From positions 1 to 64,000 of the forward strand of contig URNX01000007.1 of NCBI GenBank assembly GCA_900549415.1: a DNA stretch of 64,000 bases. The letters run 5' to 3'. The notes under the pieces were generated by a model. That model did no database searches. It was not told where the DNA came from and was given only the letters and a program-made list of their open reading frames with translations. This DNA comes from an uncultured bacterium. Lineage in GTDB: Bacteria; Verrucomicrobiota; Lentisphaeria; Victivallales; UBA1829. Shown here piece by piece: positions 34,425 through 43,108 of this stretch (the first letter of the stretch is position 1; every line of letters starts with the position of its first letter). A program made the translations under genes and the position numbers.

Positions 34425-36038
34425 ATGTACGCGCTTCTGGCTCTGCTTCCGATTTTCACCGCCCTGGTTCTGATGAGCAAATTCAAGGTTTCCCCGCCGG
34501 TATCCCTGTTGATTTCGCTGGTGATGACCGGATTGCTCGGCTGCGGTCTCTGGGGAATGAAGCCGCTTTATGTAACCGAAGTTTCCCTGCTCGGTGCGCT
34601 GAAAGCGTTCGATATCATCTTCATCATTTACGGAGCGATTCTGCTTCTCAATATCTTGCGTGAAACGGGGGCTTTGGAGTCGATCAACCGCTCCTTCTCG
34701 CAGATTTCGCAGGACAGACGCGTGCAGACAATCGTCATTGCGTGGCTCTTCTGCGGATTCATTGAGGGTGCGGCCGGATTCGGCGCGGCGGCGGCGCTGG
34801 GCGCTCCGCTGCTGGTCGGACTCGGCTTTCCCGCGGCGGCAGCAGTTGCGGTTGCGCTGATCTGCAACACCATGCCGGTTCCGTTCGGTGCAGTCGGAAC
34901 ACCGGCGCTGACAGTTTATTCCACGCTTTCGGGAAATCTCGAAAAAGCGGGAATTCCGGTTGCCGAATTCATGAAGAATGTCGTAACTGAAACCGCAGGA
35001 ATCTTTGCATCCTCCGGCACATTCATTCCGCTGATCACTGTTGCGTTTCTGATTCTCACAACATCGAAAACGCGGCGTCTGCGTTCCATTGTGGAAATTA
35101 TTCCGTTCAGCCTGTTCAGCGGAGCGGCATTTACCGTGCCGTGGTATCTGACTGCGCGCTTTCTCGGTCCGGAACTGCCGTCGATGCTCGGCGTTGTGGT
35201 CGGGCTTCCGGTTGTGATTCTTGCCATCAAACTGAACTTTCTGATTCCGCGCCATGTCTGGGGCTTCCAGGAGGGGGCGACAGCTGTTCCTCCGCCGCAG
35301 GTCGGGAAGCATGAGATCCCCGTCTGGCTTGCATGGATGCCCTATGCGCTGATTGCCCTGATTCTTGTGCTGACGCGTTTGGATGTGCTTCCGTTCAAAC
35401 ATTTCCTGACGACGTTCGGCAAAATTTCCATCAAAGAGATTCCGGGACTGCCGGGGATCGGGTTCAACTGGGCTGTTTTCAACAATCCGGGCATTGTTCC
35501 GTTTATTTTCGTCGCTCTCGGCACAGCGTTTTTCTTCGGGCTTAAAGGAAAAACCGTGCTGAGTCTCTGCGGGAAAGCCGGAAAACAGATAACCTCCGCT
35601 TCAATTGCGATTATCGCGAGTGTGGCAATGGTTCAGATCATGGTCTATTCCGATGCGAACTCAGCGAATATTCCGGGAATGCTGACTGCGGTTGCTGAAG
35701 CCGCGGCGCATCTGATGGGCGGCGCATATCCGCTGGTCTCTCCGCTGATCGGCGTACTCGGAACCTTCTTTTCCGGCTCCTGCACGGTTTCGAGCATTTT
35801 GTTCGTTACGATTCAGTTTGACACGGCGCATCTTCTGGGACTTCCCGAGGCGGCGATTGTCGCTCTGCAGCTGGTCGGCGGAGGCATCGGAAGCATGATC
35901 CGCATCAGCGGCGTGGTTGCCGCCTGCGCCACGGTCAACGCTGCAGGCAAAGAGGGACGCCTGATTCTGATCTGCCTGATTCCGACTTTGATTTTGACTG
36001 CGCTTTCCCTGCTCGCTGCATGGATTTTATATTTCTGA
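34425..36038 (+). CDS. L-lactate permease (LctP family)
   Basis: The 537-residue inner-membrane transporter has about twelve to thirteen helices and the LctP signatures IEGAAGFGAAAALGAPLLVGLGF, ICNTMPVPFGAVGTP and GVLGTFFSGSCTVSS. It exchanges lactate or glycolate with protons. The frame is open from 34356, but the ATG at 34425 starts the first helix and follows GAGGA. In a fermenting anaerobe it could export or import lactate. It has its own promoter and a strong terminator, so it is monocistronic. Confidence 0.93.
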   Translation: MYALLALLPIFTALVLMSKFKVSPPVSLLISLVMTGLLGCGLWGMKPLYVTEVSLLGALKAFDIIFIIYGAILLLNILRETGALESINRSFSQISQDRRVQTIVIAWLFCGFIEGAAGFGAAAALGAPLLVGLGFPAAAAVAVALICNTMPVPFGAVGTPALTVYSTLSGNLEKAGIPVAEFMKNVVTETAGIFASSGTFIPLITVAFLILTTSKTRRLRSIVEIIPFSLFSGAAFTVPWYLTARFLGPELPSMLGVVVGLPVVILAIKLNFLIPRHVWGFQEGATAVPPPQVGKHEIPVWLAWMPYALIALILVLTRLDVLPFKHFLTTFGKISIKEIPGLPGIGFNWAVFNNPGIVPFIFVALGTAFFFGLKGKTVLSLCGKAGKQITSASIAIIASVAMVQIMVYSDANSANIPGMLTAVAEAAAHLMGGAYPLVSPLIGVLGTFFSGSCTVSSILFVTIQFDTAHLLGLPEAAIVALQLVGGGIGSMIRISGVVAACATVNAAGKEGRLILICLIPTLILTALSLLAAWILYF

Positions 36039-36045
36039 AAAATTT

Positions 36046-36099
36046 ACGGCGGAGAAAACAGATTCACTCTTTCTGATATCTGTTCGCTCTGCCGTTTTT
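36046..36099 (+). terminator. rho-independent terminator of the lactate permease gene
   Basis: An 18-base imperfect stem (15 of 18 paired) joins 36046-36063 (ACGGCGGAGAAAACAGAT) with 36078-36095 (ATCTGTTCGCTCTGCCGT), followed by TTTTTG and further T-rich bases. Confidence 0.8.
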
Positions 36100-36105
36100 G
36101 TCTTC

Positions 36106-36134
36106 TTGAAAAACATTTCCTCCGGTGCTATCCT
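36106..36134 (+). promoter_or_regulatory. sigma-70 promoter for enolase
   Basis: TTGAAA (36106-36111), 17-base spacer, TATCCT (36129-36134), about 32 bases before the enolase ATG. Confidence 0.55.
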
Positions 36135-36165
36135 TGTACCATTCATTGAAAAGGGGGAATTCAAG

Positions 36166-37449
36166 ATGAAAACCGAAATTGCAAAAGTTGAGGCGCGGGA
36201 GATTCTCGACTCCCGCGGAAATCCGACCGTTGAAGTGACCGTTACGCTCGAATCCGGAACGAAAGGTACAGCTGCGGTTCCGTCCGGGGCGTCGACAGGC
36301 GAGAATGAAGCTCTCGAATTGCGCGACGGAGACAAACACCGTTATTCCGGCAAAGGCGTTCTCAAAGCAGTTCAGAACGTCAACGGGAAAATTGCCCATG
36401 CCGTCCACGGCTTCGATGCGCTCGATCAGGTGGCGCTTGACCGCGCAATGATTGAACTTGACGGGACAAAAAACAAAAAGAATCTCGGTGCCAACGCTGT
36501 CCTCGGCGTTTCGCTGGCGAATGCGCGGGCGGCGGCAAATGAACTCGGGCTTCCTCTGTACCGTTATCTGGGCGGAGTCAATGCAAAACATCTGCCGGTG
36601 CCGATGATGAACATCATCAACGGCGGAGCACATTCGGATGCGCCAATTGATTTTCAGGAATTCATGATCCGCCCGGTCGGAGCTCCGGATTTTCCGGAGG
36701 CGGTCCGTTACGGAACGGAAGTCTTTCACGCGCTCAAATCCATTCTGCGGAAAAAGGGATTCAGCACAGCCGTCGGCGATGAGGGAGGTTTCGCGCCCGC
36801 GCTGAATGGTACGGAAGAGGCGTTCGAAACGATTCTTGAAGCCGTCTCTCTTGCAGGATTCAAACCCGGACGCAAATGCGAAGGCGGAGAGATTTCCCTT
36901 GCTCTTGACTGCGCCTCCTCCGAGTTCTATGACAGGGAGCGGAAACTCTATGTCTACAAAAAATCGAACAGCGGCTCCCGCGATTCCGCCGCTCAGGTCG
37001 ATTATTTGCGCAAACTCGTCGAAGCTTACCCGATCGACTCCATTGAAGACGGCATGGCGGAAAACGACTGGGATGGCTGGATTGCGTTGACGGCACAGCT
37101 CGGCGCACGCATCCAGCTTGTCGGCGATGACCTGCTTGTAACGAATGTCGCGTATCTGAAAAAAGCGATTGAACGGAAAGCGGCGAATGCAATTCTCGTC
37201 AAAGTGAATCAGATCGGTACACTTACTGAAACCCTGGATGCGGTTGAAATGGCGCAGAACGCCGGTTTCGCTGCGGTCATCAGTCACCGCTCCGGCGAGA
37301 CCGAAGACACAACAATTGCGGATCTTGCGGTCGCCGCAAACGCCGGGCAAATCAAGACAGGATCGCTGAGCCGGACGGATCGCATCTGCAAATACAACCG
37401 CCTGATGGCGATTGCCGCAGAACTTGGCAAAAGCGCGGTTTACGGCTGA
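36166..37449 (+). CDS. eno: enolase (phosphopyruvate hydratase)
   Basis: The 427-residue glycolytic enzyme converts 2-phosphoglycerate to phosphoenolpyruvate. Diagnostic segments are AREILDSRGNPTVEV, VPSGASTGENEALELRD, GGAHSDAPIDFQEFMI, GDEGGFAP, SIEDGMAENDWDGW and SHRSGETEDTTIADLAV. An in-frame ATG at 36106 lies within the promoter; 36166 is preferred because it matches family starts and follows AAAAGGGGG. Its last 10 bases overlap the convergent EI24 gene. Confidence 0.97.
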   Translation: MKTEIAKVEAREILDSRGNPTVEVTVTLESGTKGTAAVPSGASTGENEALELRDGDKHRYSGKGVLKAVQNVNGKIAHAVHGFDALDQVALDRAMIELDGTKNKKNLGANAVLGVSLANARAAANELGLPLYRYLGGVNAKHLPVPMMNIINGGAHSDAPIDFQEFMIRPVGAPDFPEAVRYGTEVFHALKSILRKKGFSTAVGDEGGFAPALNGTEEAFETILEAVSLAGFKPGRKCEGGEISLALDCASSEFYDRERKLYVYKKSNSGSRDSAAQVDYLRKLVEAYPIDSIEDGMAENDWDGWIALTAQLGARIQLVGDDLLVTNVAYLKKAIERKAANAILVKVNQIGTLTETLDAVEMAQNAGFAAVISHRSGETEDTTIADLAVAANAGQIKTGSLSRTDRICKYNRLMAIAAELGKSAVYG

Positions 37450-38180
37450 GAGGAAAGTTCTTCGTTGAAGAGCAGAACGCCGGAAACGATGTAGCCGGGA
37501 ATAAGCGGAATTGCGGCGACGGGAATCAGATACAGCAGATAGATCGTTGTTCCGAATCCCAGAAGCAGCATTTTCCGCTTTTCCGCAATCCGGCGGATTT
37601 CCGGCAGTGAATACCCGCGGTTGAACCCGCTGGAGAAAATGTAGGTTTGCCCCTGTCGCCAGCCGAGAACCAGCGCCATCAGGATCACGCCGATTACAGG
37701 AATCAGAAGACCAAGCGGCAGCAGGACGATTGTTATGAGAAGCGTTCCAACGGAATATCCAACGCTCTGCAAAGCCCCCGTCAGATTCTGGCGGAATGAG
37801 AGCGGAACGGCATTGTGTGAATAACGTGTCTTTTCGATTTCCACAACCATGGCGTCAAAGAACAGCGAGCCCGTGATTTCATAGAGCGTGCTCAGCGTCT
37901 GATATGAAACCAGCAGCAGAGCCGCGCCGCAGGAAACCGCCGTCAGCCAGCGAAGCGGATAAATCAGCCAGCGAAGCCAAACCGAATGGTTCGCTGGGTC
38001 CGGAAGAAAATCCAGAATCCACGGAACGGCAAAGCGGAAGGAGAGATAGAATATCAGAACATAGAAAATCAGGACAAGGCAGAGCGGAACGGCAGAAAAC
38101 TTCCAAAGGGAAGGAGTCCGGTAGAAAAACAATATCCCCTGAAAAACCAGGGAAACGCCTTTCAGGAAATCCTGCATCAT
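37440..38180 (-). CDS. EI24/CysZ-like membrane protein
   Basis: The 246-residue protein has about six hydrophobic segments and begins DFLKGVSLVFQGILFFYRTPSLWKF, the usual EI24-domain start (a small soluble amphipathic helix then RTPSLW). CysZ members carry sulfate, but that role needs sulfur-assimilation context, which is absent here, so I leave the function open. It overlaps the upstream phosphatase by 4 bases (ATGA) and the convergent enolase stop by 10 bases. Confidence 0.85.
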   Translation of the reverse strand: MMQDFLKGVSLVFQGILFFYRTPSLWKFSAVPLCLVLIFYVLIFYLSFRFAVPWILDFLPDPANHSVWLRWLIYPLRWLTAVSCGAALLLVSYQTLSTLYEITGSLFFDAMVVEIEKTRYSHNAVPLSFRQNLTGALQSVGYSVGTLLITIVLLPLGLLIPVIGVILMALVLGWRQGQTYIFSSGFNRGYSLPEIRRIAEKRKMLLLGFGTTIYLLYLIPVAAIPLIPGYIVSGVLLFNEELSSQP

Positions 38181-38821
38181 CTGTTCTTCAGTGCATGATA
38201 GACAAACTCAAGAAATGAATTTGCCTTGAAATCCCATGAACCTTCGGCCGGTTTTCCGAATCCGTAAGCGGCATAGGCAGTCCGGCATCCGGCGGCACGG
38301 CCGGAGGTCATATCCGGTTCGGAATCGCCGAACATCCAGCTGTGCGCCGGATCGGATCCGGTTTCCTTGAGTGCGTAGAGCAGCATATCCGGAGCCGGTT
38401 TCATCGCGATGGCGCGTCCGCCGCCGATGATGGCGTCGAAAAGATCAAGCACGCCGAGCTTTTTCAGAATCGGTACGCAGAGCACATCCGGCTTATTGGA
38501 GGCCGTTGCAAGACGGAAGCCCGCCGTTTTCAGAATGCGGAGACCATCCGCCGCTCCCGGATAGAGCGTGGTATGAACAACCGGATCGTTGCGGTAAGCC
38601 CGCAGAACCTCTTTTGTTGCGTCTTCCGGGTTGATGTGCGGAGCATCCGCAACCGCGAGGGCGGCAAGCCGGGCGATTCCGTGTCCGACATACCCGACAA
38701 CCGTTTTCTCCGGCAGGGGAACGAGTCCGTAATGTTCCCGCATCCGGTTTGTCGCAAGCGCGATATCCTCAATGGAGTTGATGAGGGTTCCGTCGAGGTC
38801 GAAAATAATACAGCGGTTCAT
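38177..38821 (-). CDS. gph: HAD-family phosphoglycolate phosphatase
   Basis: The 214-residue enzyme shows HAD motif I (IIFDLDGTLINS), a cap domain (VVGYVGHGI), motif II (TASNKP), motif III Lys (AMKPAPDML) and motif IV (MFGDSEPDMTSGRAAG). It best fits Gph-type phosphatases that clear 2-phosphoglycolate from DNA repair, although beta-phosphoglucomutase-like relatives share the motifs. It starts 12 bases after tsaD and is coupled to the EI24 gene, forming topA-tsaD-gph-EI24. Confidence 0.86.
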   Translation of the reverse strand: MNRCIIFDLDGTLINSIEDIALATNRMREHYGLVPLPEKTVVGYVGHGIARLAALAVADAPHINPEDATKEVLRAYRNDPVVHTTLYPGAADGLRILKTAGFRLATASNKPDVLCVPILKKLGVLDLFDAIIGGGRAIAMKPAPDMLLYALKETGSDPAHSWMFGDSEPDMTSGRAAGCRTAYAAYGFGKPAEGSWDFKANSFLEFVYHALKNR

Positions 38822-38833
38822 GCTCGGCTGTCC

Positions 38834-39913
38834 TTATGCCTGAAACGGAATCTTGAATTCCCGTGGAATGCGGGCATATGCGTCAAGCGACATATCGGCG
38901 AATTCACCTGCCCGGTAATAGCGGCAGGCGAGCCCGGCGATCATTGCGGCGTTGTCCGTGCAGTACTTGCGCGGAGCAAGAAGGACTTTGACGTTTTTCG
39001 GCGCTCCGGCTTCGAAATGTTCCCGCAGATAACCGTTGCAGGCGACGCCTCCGCAGAGAATCAGACTTTTCGCATGGAAGAAACGCGCGGCATCGAATGC
39101 CTTTTCGCAAAGCACCCCGACGATGGCATCCTGATAGGATGCGAGCGTGTCGTAAAGATCCTGACCGTCAAGAGCTTCGGTATTTTCCCCGCAGAGTTTT
39201 TTTGCATGGTACAGCAACGCTGTTTTGACTCCGCTGAAGCTGAAGTTGAAGCGGTTTTCCGGAGCGAGTGCCTTGCCTGCGGTTCCGGTGAGCGAACGGG
39301 GAAAGCTGAAGCGGTGTGCATCGCCGTTCCGTGCCGCCTTTTCAATGACGGGGCCTCCGGGATAGCCGAGGTTGAGCATTTTGGCTGCCTTGTCAAACGC
39401 TTCGCCCGCGGCGTCGTCAAGGGTAGTTCCGATGACATTTGCCGTTCCGTCCTCTTTGATGAGAACGAGTGAAGTGTGACCGCCGGAAACGACGAGTCCA
39501 ACCATCGGGAAAAGTTCCTTCTTTGCGAAAATATCCTCTTCCTGATCCAGAAAAACTCCGTAGATGTGCCCGAGAAAATGGTTGATCCCGATGAGCGGTT
39601 TTTTGTATGCGGCGGCAAATCCTTTGGCAAAATTGACGCCGACAAGGAGCGCGGGGACGAGCCCCGGACCGTTGGTGACGGCCACTGCATCAATCTGATC
39701 CATCGTTACGCCGGCCTCTTTTAGAGATTCATCGGTAACCCGGCGGATTGCTGTGAGGTGCTCGCGCGCGGCAAGTTCCGGAACCACACCGCCGTAAACG
39801 GCGTGTTTGGCAATCTGGGAAGCAATTGCGTTCGAAAGCACTTTGCGTCCGTCAACAACAACCGCCACGGCGGTTTCGTCGCAGCTGGATTCAAAACCTA
39901 TGATTGCGGTCAT
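38834..39913 (-). CDS. tsaD: tRNA N6-adenosine threonylcarbamoyltransferase
   Basis: The 359-residue ASKHA-fold protein makes the t6A37 modification in ANN-decoding tRNAs together with TsaB, TsaC and TsaE. It has IIGFESSCDETAVAVV at the start, the metal-binding histidines in ELAAREHL and INHFLGHIYG, and GGHTSLVLI, GYPGGPVIE and CGGVACNGYLRE. It is full length and sits 12 bases after topA. No partner gene is adjacent. Confidence 0.97.
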   Translation of the reverse strand: MTAIIGFESSCDETAVAVVVDGRKVLSNAIASQIAKHAVYGGVVPELAAREHLTAIRRVTDESLKEAGVTMDQIDAVAVTNGPGLVPALLVGVNFAKGFAAAYKKPLIGINHFLGHIYGVFLDQEEDIFAKKELFPMVGLVVSGGHTSLVLIKEDGTANVIGTTLDDAAGEAFDKAAKMLNLGYPGGPVIEKAARNGDAHRFSFPRSLTGTAGKALAPENRFNFSFSGVKTALLYHAKKLCGENTEALDGQDLYDTLASYQDAIVGVLCEKAFDAARFFHAKSLILCGGVACNGYLREHFEAGAPKNVKVLLAPRKYCTDNAAMIAGLACRYYRAGEFADMSLDAYARIPREFKIPFQA

Positions 39914-39925
39914 TTTTCATCTCCT

Positions 39926-42469
39926 TCAGGAAATTTTGTACTTTGCGGCGAGCTTCATGAGAGCAGCAGACTGCTTCGGGGAGAGAATACGTCCGGTCGC
40001 GCGCTGTTTGGCAAGGGATTCATAGAACTCCTTGTCGTCGTAAACGCGGCGTCCTTTTTTCTCGGGCTCCGCCCATGTCTTGACTTCGGCAAACGCCTTG
40101 AGAATGCGGTCGACTTCCTCCTGTGCGCCGGCGTCCGCCTGAGGAGCCGCGGCTTCCACGCCGAGCTCTTTTACCAAAGCTTCGTAATCGGCAATCGATT
40201 CACGGTAGCGCGCCATGAGCTTGGCAAGCGCGGCAATCTGGCGTTCGGAAAGGACACGCCCCGATTCGGACTGCTCTTTAAGCGAATCAAAGAATTTCTT
40301 GTCGTCGTAAACGCGGGCTCCGCGCTTTTCCGCCGGGTGCCAAGTCACGTTTTCCATGGCTTTGAATACAGCTGTGATGTTTTCCTGCGGAGGTGCATTG
40401 TTTGCGGCCTCTTCGCGGCGCTGCTGCATTTCTTCGCGCATTTTCCGGAACTGTTCGACTCGTTCGCGGGCGGCGGCGACATCCTCTTCCAGGTGATATT
40501 TCGCCGTGCATGAATCCAGATCTTTCAGCTGGCTTGCATATTTGATGACCAGATTCAGCAGAGCTTCCCACTGTTTGGACGAGATCGTTGTGCCTTTTTC
40601 GGCTTTGGACTGGACAGATGTATAGAACTTTTTGTCGTCGTAAACCCGTTTTCCTCCCTTTTCCGGAGCTTCCCAGTCTTTGACTTCGCGAAGCAGATCA
40701 AGAACCGCGGCGGCTTTTTCCGCTTCGGGAGCTCCGGCGCTTTTTGCAGCGGCAAGCCACTGGGAGAACTTCTCGTAGAAATTCTTCAGCATGGCGGTCC
40801 ACTGGATTTTGCCGTCTTCCACGCCGTCAAGCTGATTTTCCATATCGGCTGTGAAGCCGACCTGAATCAGATCGGGGAGGGAGGCAACCAGGTAATCATT
40901 GATCTTGAAACCAAGTTCCGTCGGGATGAGTTTGCCCTTTTCCTTGTTCACATAGGAGCGTTCCTGAATGGTGTTGACAATGGTCGCATAGGTGGACGGG
41001 CGTCCGATGCCGTTGGATTCGAGTTCCTTGATGAGCGTTGCTTCCGAGAAGCGCGGCGGCGGTTCGGTGAATTTCTGTTCGCCGAGTGTGTCGACGAGTG
41101 CGCACGGCTCATGCACGCGGAGCTTGGCGAGTGCATCGGCGTCGCGGGTGTCGTCATCATCGGATTTTGCCGCGCCTTCCTCTTCGATGTTGTAGGCTTT
41201 GAGGAAGCCGGGGAAAGTCGTGACGGTTGCGGTCGCGCGGAAAGTGTAGAGCCGTGCATCGGAGCCGGTTCCCTCGACGTCCGCGGTTGTGCGAAGCTGG
41301 TCTGCGGGAGCCATCTGCGAGGCGAGGAAGCGGCGCCAGATGAGCTTGTAGAGTTTGAGCTGCTGAGCATCAAGCGTGTCTTTCAACGATTCTGGCGTGA
41401 GTGTGACGTCGGTCGGACGGATCGCTTCATGGGCGCCCTGCGCATTGGATTTGGATTTGAAGATGTTCGGCTTTGCGGGAACGAACTTCGGACCGTAGTT
41501 AGCAAAGATGAAATCGCGGCAGGCGTTTTGTGCTTCCACGGCAATCGCGACGGAGTCGGTTCGCATGTAGGTAATGAGTCCGAGATGTCCGGCGGGAGTG
41601 TCAACGCCTTCATAGAGCTGCTGGGCGATACGCATGGTCGAGCTCGCGGAGAATCCGAGCGCTGAACTAGCCGCCTGCTGAAGCGTGCTGGTGATGAACG
41701 GAGGAGGCGCATAACGTTTGCGCGGCTGCGTCTCAATGGAAGCGACTTTCCAGGCTTTTGCACCGCGGACGGCGGCGAGAACCGCATCGGCATCCTGCTT
41801 GCTGCCGACTTCAAATTTGCCGTTGTTGATTTTCGCAAGGCGCGTCAGAAATTCACATCCGGCATCCTGCGAAAACTTCGCAAGGAAGTTCCAGTATTCT
41901 TTCGGCACAAACGCCTGAATTTCGCGTTCGCGTTCACAGACCAGACGGAGCGCGACCGACTGGACGCGTCCCGCGCTGACTCCGCGCTCGATGCGGGACC
42001 AGAGCAGGGGGCTGATCATATAGCCGACGATGCGGTCGAGGACGCGTCGCGCCTGCTGGGCGTCGACGAGGTTCATATTGAGTTCGCCGGGGTGCTGGAA
42101 CGCCTTTGTAATGGCGCTTTTGGTAATTTCATGGAAGGCGACGCGTTTGAAATCAGCCTTCTTGTTTGTGTTCTTGAGCACTTCGTGCAGATGCCATGCA
42201 ATGGCCTCTCCTTCGCGGTCAGGGTCGGGAGCCAGATAAATTTCTTTGACCGTCTTTGCAGTCTTCTTGAGATCGGCGAGGTTTTTCCCGCGTGTTTTTG
42301 ACTCTTCGTACTGCGGAACGAACCCGTGTTCGATATCAACGCCGAACGCGCGTTCCGGCAGATCTCTGATGTGACCGTACGAGGCCTTGATGATATAGTC
42401 TTTCCCGAGGATTTTTCCGATGGTCTTGGCCTTTGCTGGCGACTCAACGATCACGAGTTTATCCGGCAT
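39926..42469 (-). CDS. topA: DNA topoisomerase I (type IA) with triplicated C-terminal domain
   Basis: The 847-residue enzyme relaxes negative supercoils. The Toprim domain (KLVIVESPAKAKTIGKIL; DPDREGEAIAWHL), the domain that enters strand passage (QQARRVLDRIVGY) and the catalytic tyrosine loop (GLITYMRTDS) are all normal up to about residue 580. In place of the usual four-Cys zinc ribbons the C-terminus has three diverged copies of a unit centred on VYDDKxFY (see repeat feature). No CxxC pair is present in this part. GGAGAAG precedes the ATG. It leads the topA-tsaD-gph-EI24 run. Confidence 0.95.
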   Translation of the reverse strand: MPDKLVIVESPAKAKTIGKILGKDYIIKASYGHIRDLPERAFGVDIEHGFVPQYEESKTRGKNLADLKKTAKTVKEIYLAPDPDREGEAIAWHLHEVLKNTNKKADFKRVAFHEITKSAITKAFQHPGELNMNLVDAQQARRVLDRIVGYMISPLLWSRIERGVSAGRVQSVALRLVCEREREIQAFVPKEYWNFLAKFSQDAGCEFLTRLAKINNGKFEVGSKQDADAVLAAVRGAKAWKVASIETQPRKRYAPPPFITSTLQQAASSALGFSASSTMRIAQQLYEGVDTPAGHLGLITYMRTDSVAIAVEAQNACRDFIFANYGPKFVPAKPNIFKSKSNAQGAHEAIRPTDVTLTPESLKDTLDAQQLKLYKLIWRRFLASQMAPADQLRTTADVEGTGSDARLYTFRATATVTTFPGFLKAYNIEEEGAAKSDDDDTRDADALAKLRVHEPCALVDTLGEQKFTEPPPRFSEATLIKELESNGIGRPSTYATIVNTIQERSYVNKEKGKLIPTELGFKINDYLVASLPDLIQVGFTADMENQLDGVEDGKIQWTAMLKNFYEKFSQWLAAAKSAGAPEAEKAAAVLDLLREVKDWEAPEKGGKRVYDDKKFYTSVQSKAEKGTTISSKQWEALLNLVIKYASQLKDLDSCTAKYHLEEDVAAARERVEQFRKMREEMQQRREEAANNAPPQENITAVFKAMENVTWHPAEKRGARVYDDKKFFDSLKEQSESGRVLSERQIAALAKLMARYRESIADYEALVKELGVEAAAPQADAGAQEEVDRILKAFAEVKTWAEPEKKGRRVYDDKEFYESLAKQRATGRILSPKQSAALMKLAAKYKIS
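39929..40720 (-). repeat. three tandem protein repeats at the TopA C-terminus
   Basis: Coding repeats at about residues 584-695, 696-782 and 783-847. Shared core: a Trp-containing helix end, then EK.G.RVYDDK.FY.S, an acidic/lysine stretch, G..(L/I)S..Q..AL..L..KY. Copies one and two have longer linkers; copy three ends the protein. The unit is not a zinc ribbon and I cannot name it. Confidence 0.88.
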
Positions 42470-42578
42470 CTTCGCGCTTCTCCATATAGCTTGTTCGCAA
42501 AATATACATTCTATTAAGATGAACCGTTTTGCGGAAATGTCAAGTCCGTTTCTGAAAAAAAGTCAAAGTTCGCAGAAA

Positions 42579-43019
42579 TCAGATGCAGTAATCGACGAAA
42601 TCTCCGGCGTTTTCGCGGGTTTTGTCGACGATGTCCTGAAGAGTGATTTTTGCAAGCGACTGGCGGATTTCCTCATTTAGTTTCGCCCACATCTTCCGTG
42701 TTGCGCATCCGCTGATCCGGGCGCAGGCATCGGGATCCTGAACACAGTCCACGATGTTGATCGGACCTTCCATAACTTCAACGATATCCAGCACCGTGAG
42801 ATATTTCGGGAACCGCGCCAGGCGGTACCCGCCTTTTGCCCCGCGGATGGATTTCACCATTCCCGCACGCTTGAGTTCGATGATGAGACGGCTGATGTAT
42901 TTTTCTGAAATCTGCTGAGATTCCGCAATGTCGCGGATCATGCGGGGAAAATCTCCCTCGTGAAGGGCAAGATCAAGAAGGATTCGCAGACCGTATCTGC
43001 CTTTAGTTGAAATTTTCAT
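42579..43019 (-). CDS. Rrf2/IscR-family transcriptional regulator with Fe-S cysteines
   Basis: The 146-residue regulator has the Rrf2 winged helix (STKGRYGLRILLDLA, ISEKYISRLIIELKRAGMVKSIRGAKGGYRLA) and three cysteines, Cys92, Cys99 and Cys105, in nearly the spacing of IscR, so it probably carries a [2Fe-2S] cluster and senses iron-sulfur or redox state. No isc or suf genes are next to it. It lies just downstream of the hydrogenase operon, on the same strand but with its own promoter, so control of that operon is a reasonable inference. Confidence 0.92.
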   Translation of the reverse strand: MKISTKGRYGLRILLDLALHEGDFPRMIRDIAESQQISEKYISRLIIELKRAGMVKSIRGAKGGYRLARFPKYLTVLDIVEVMEGPINIVDCVQDPDACARISGCATRKMWAKLNEEIRQSLAKITLQDIVDKTRENAGDFVDYCI

Positions 43020-43071
43020 ATTCGTTTCTCTTATTGTTTTGGAGATAAAGATTCTCCACTGTTTTAGTAGT

Positions 43072-43099
43072 AATATAGTGCAGAAAAATGAAAATGCAA
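43072..43099 (-). promoter_or_regulatory. sigma-70 promoter for the Rrf2 regulator
   Basis: On the minus strand TTGCAT (43099-43094), a 16-base spacer and TATATT (43077-43072). The leader is about 45 bases. Confidence 0.62.
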
Positions 43100-43108
43100 G
43101 TTTTTTTA

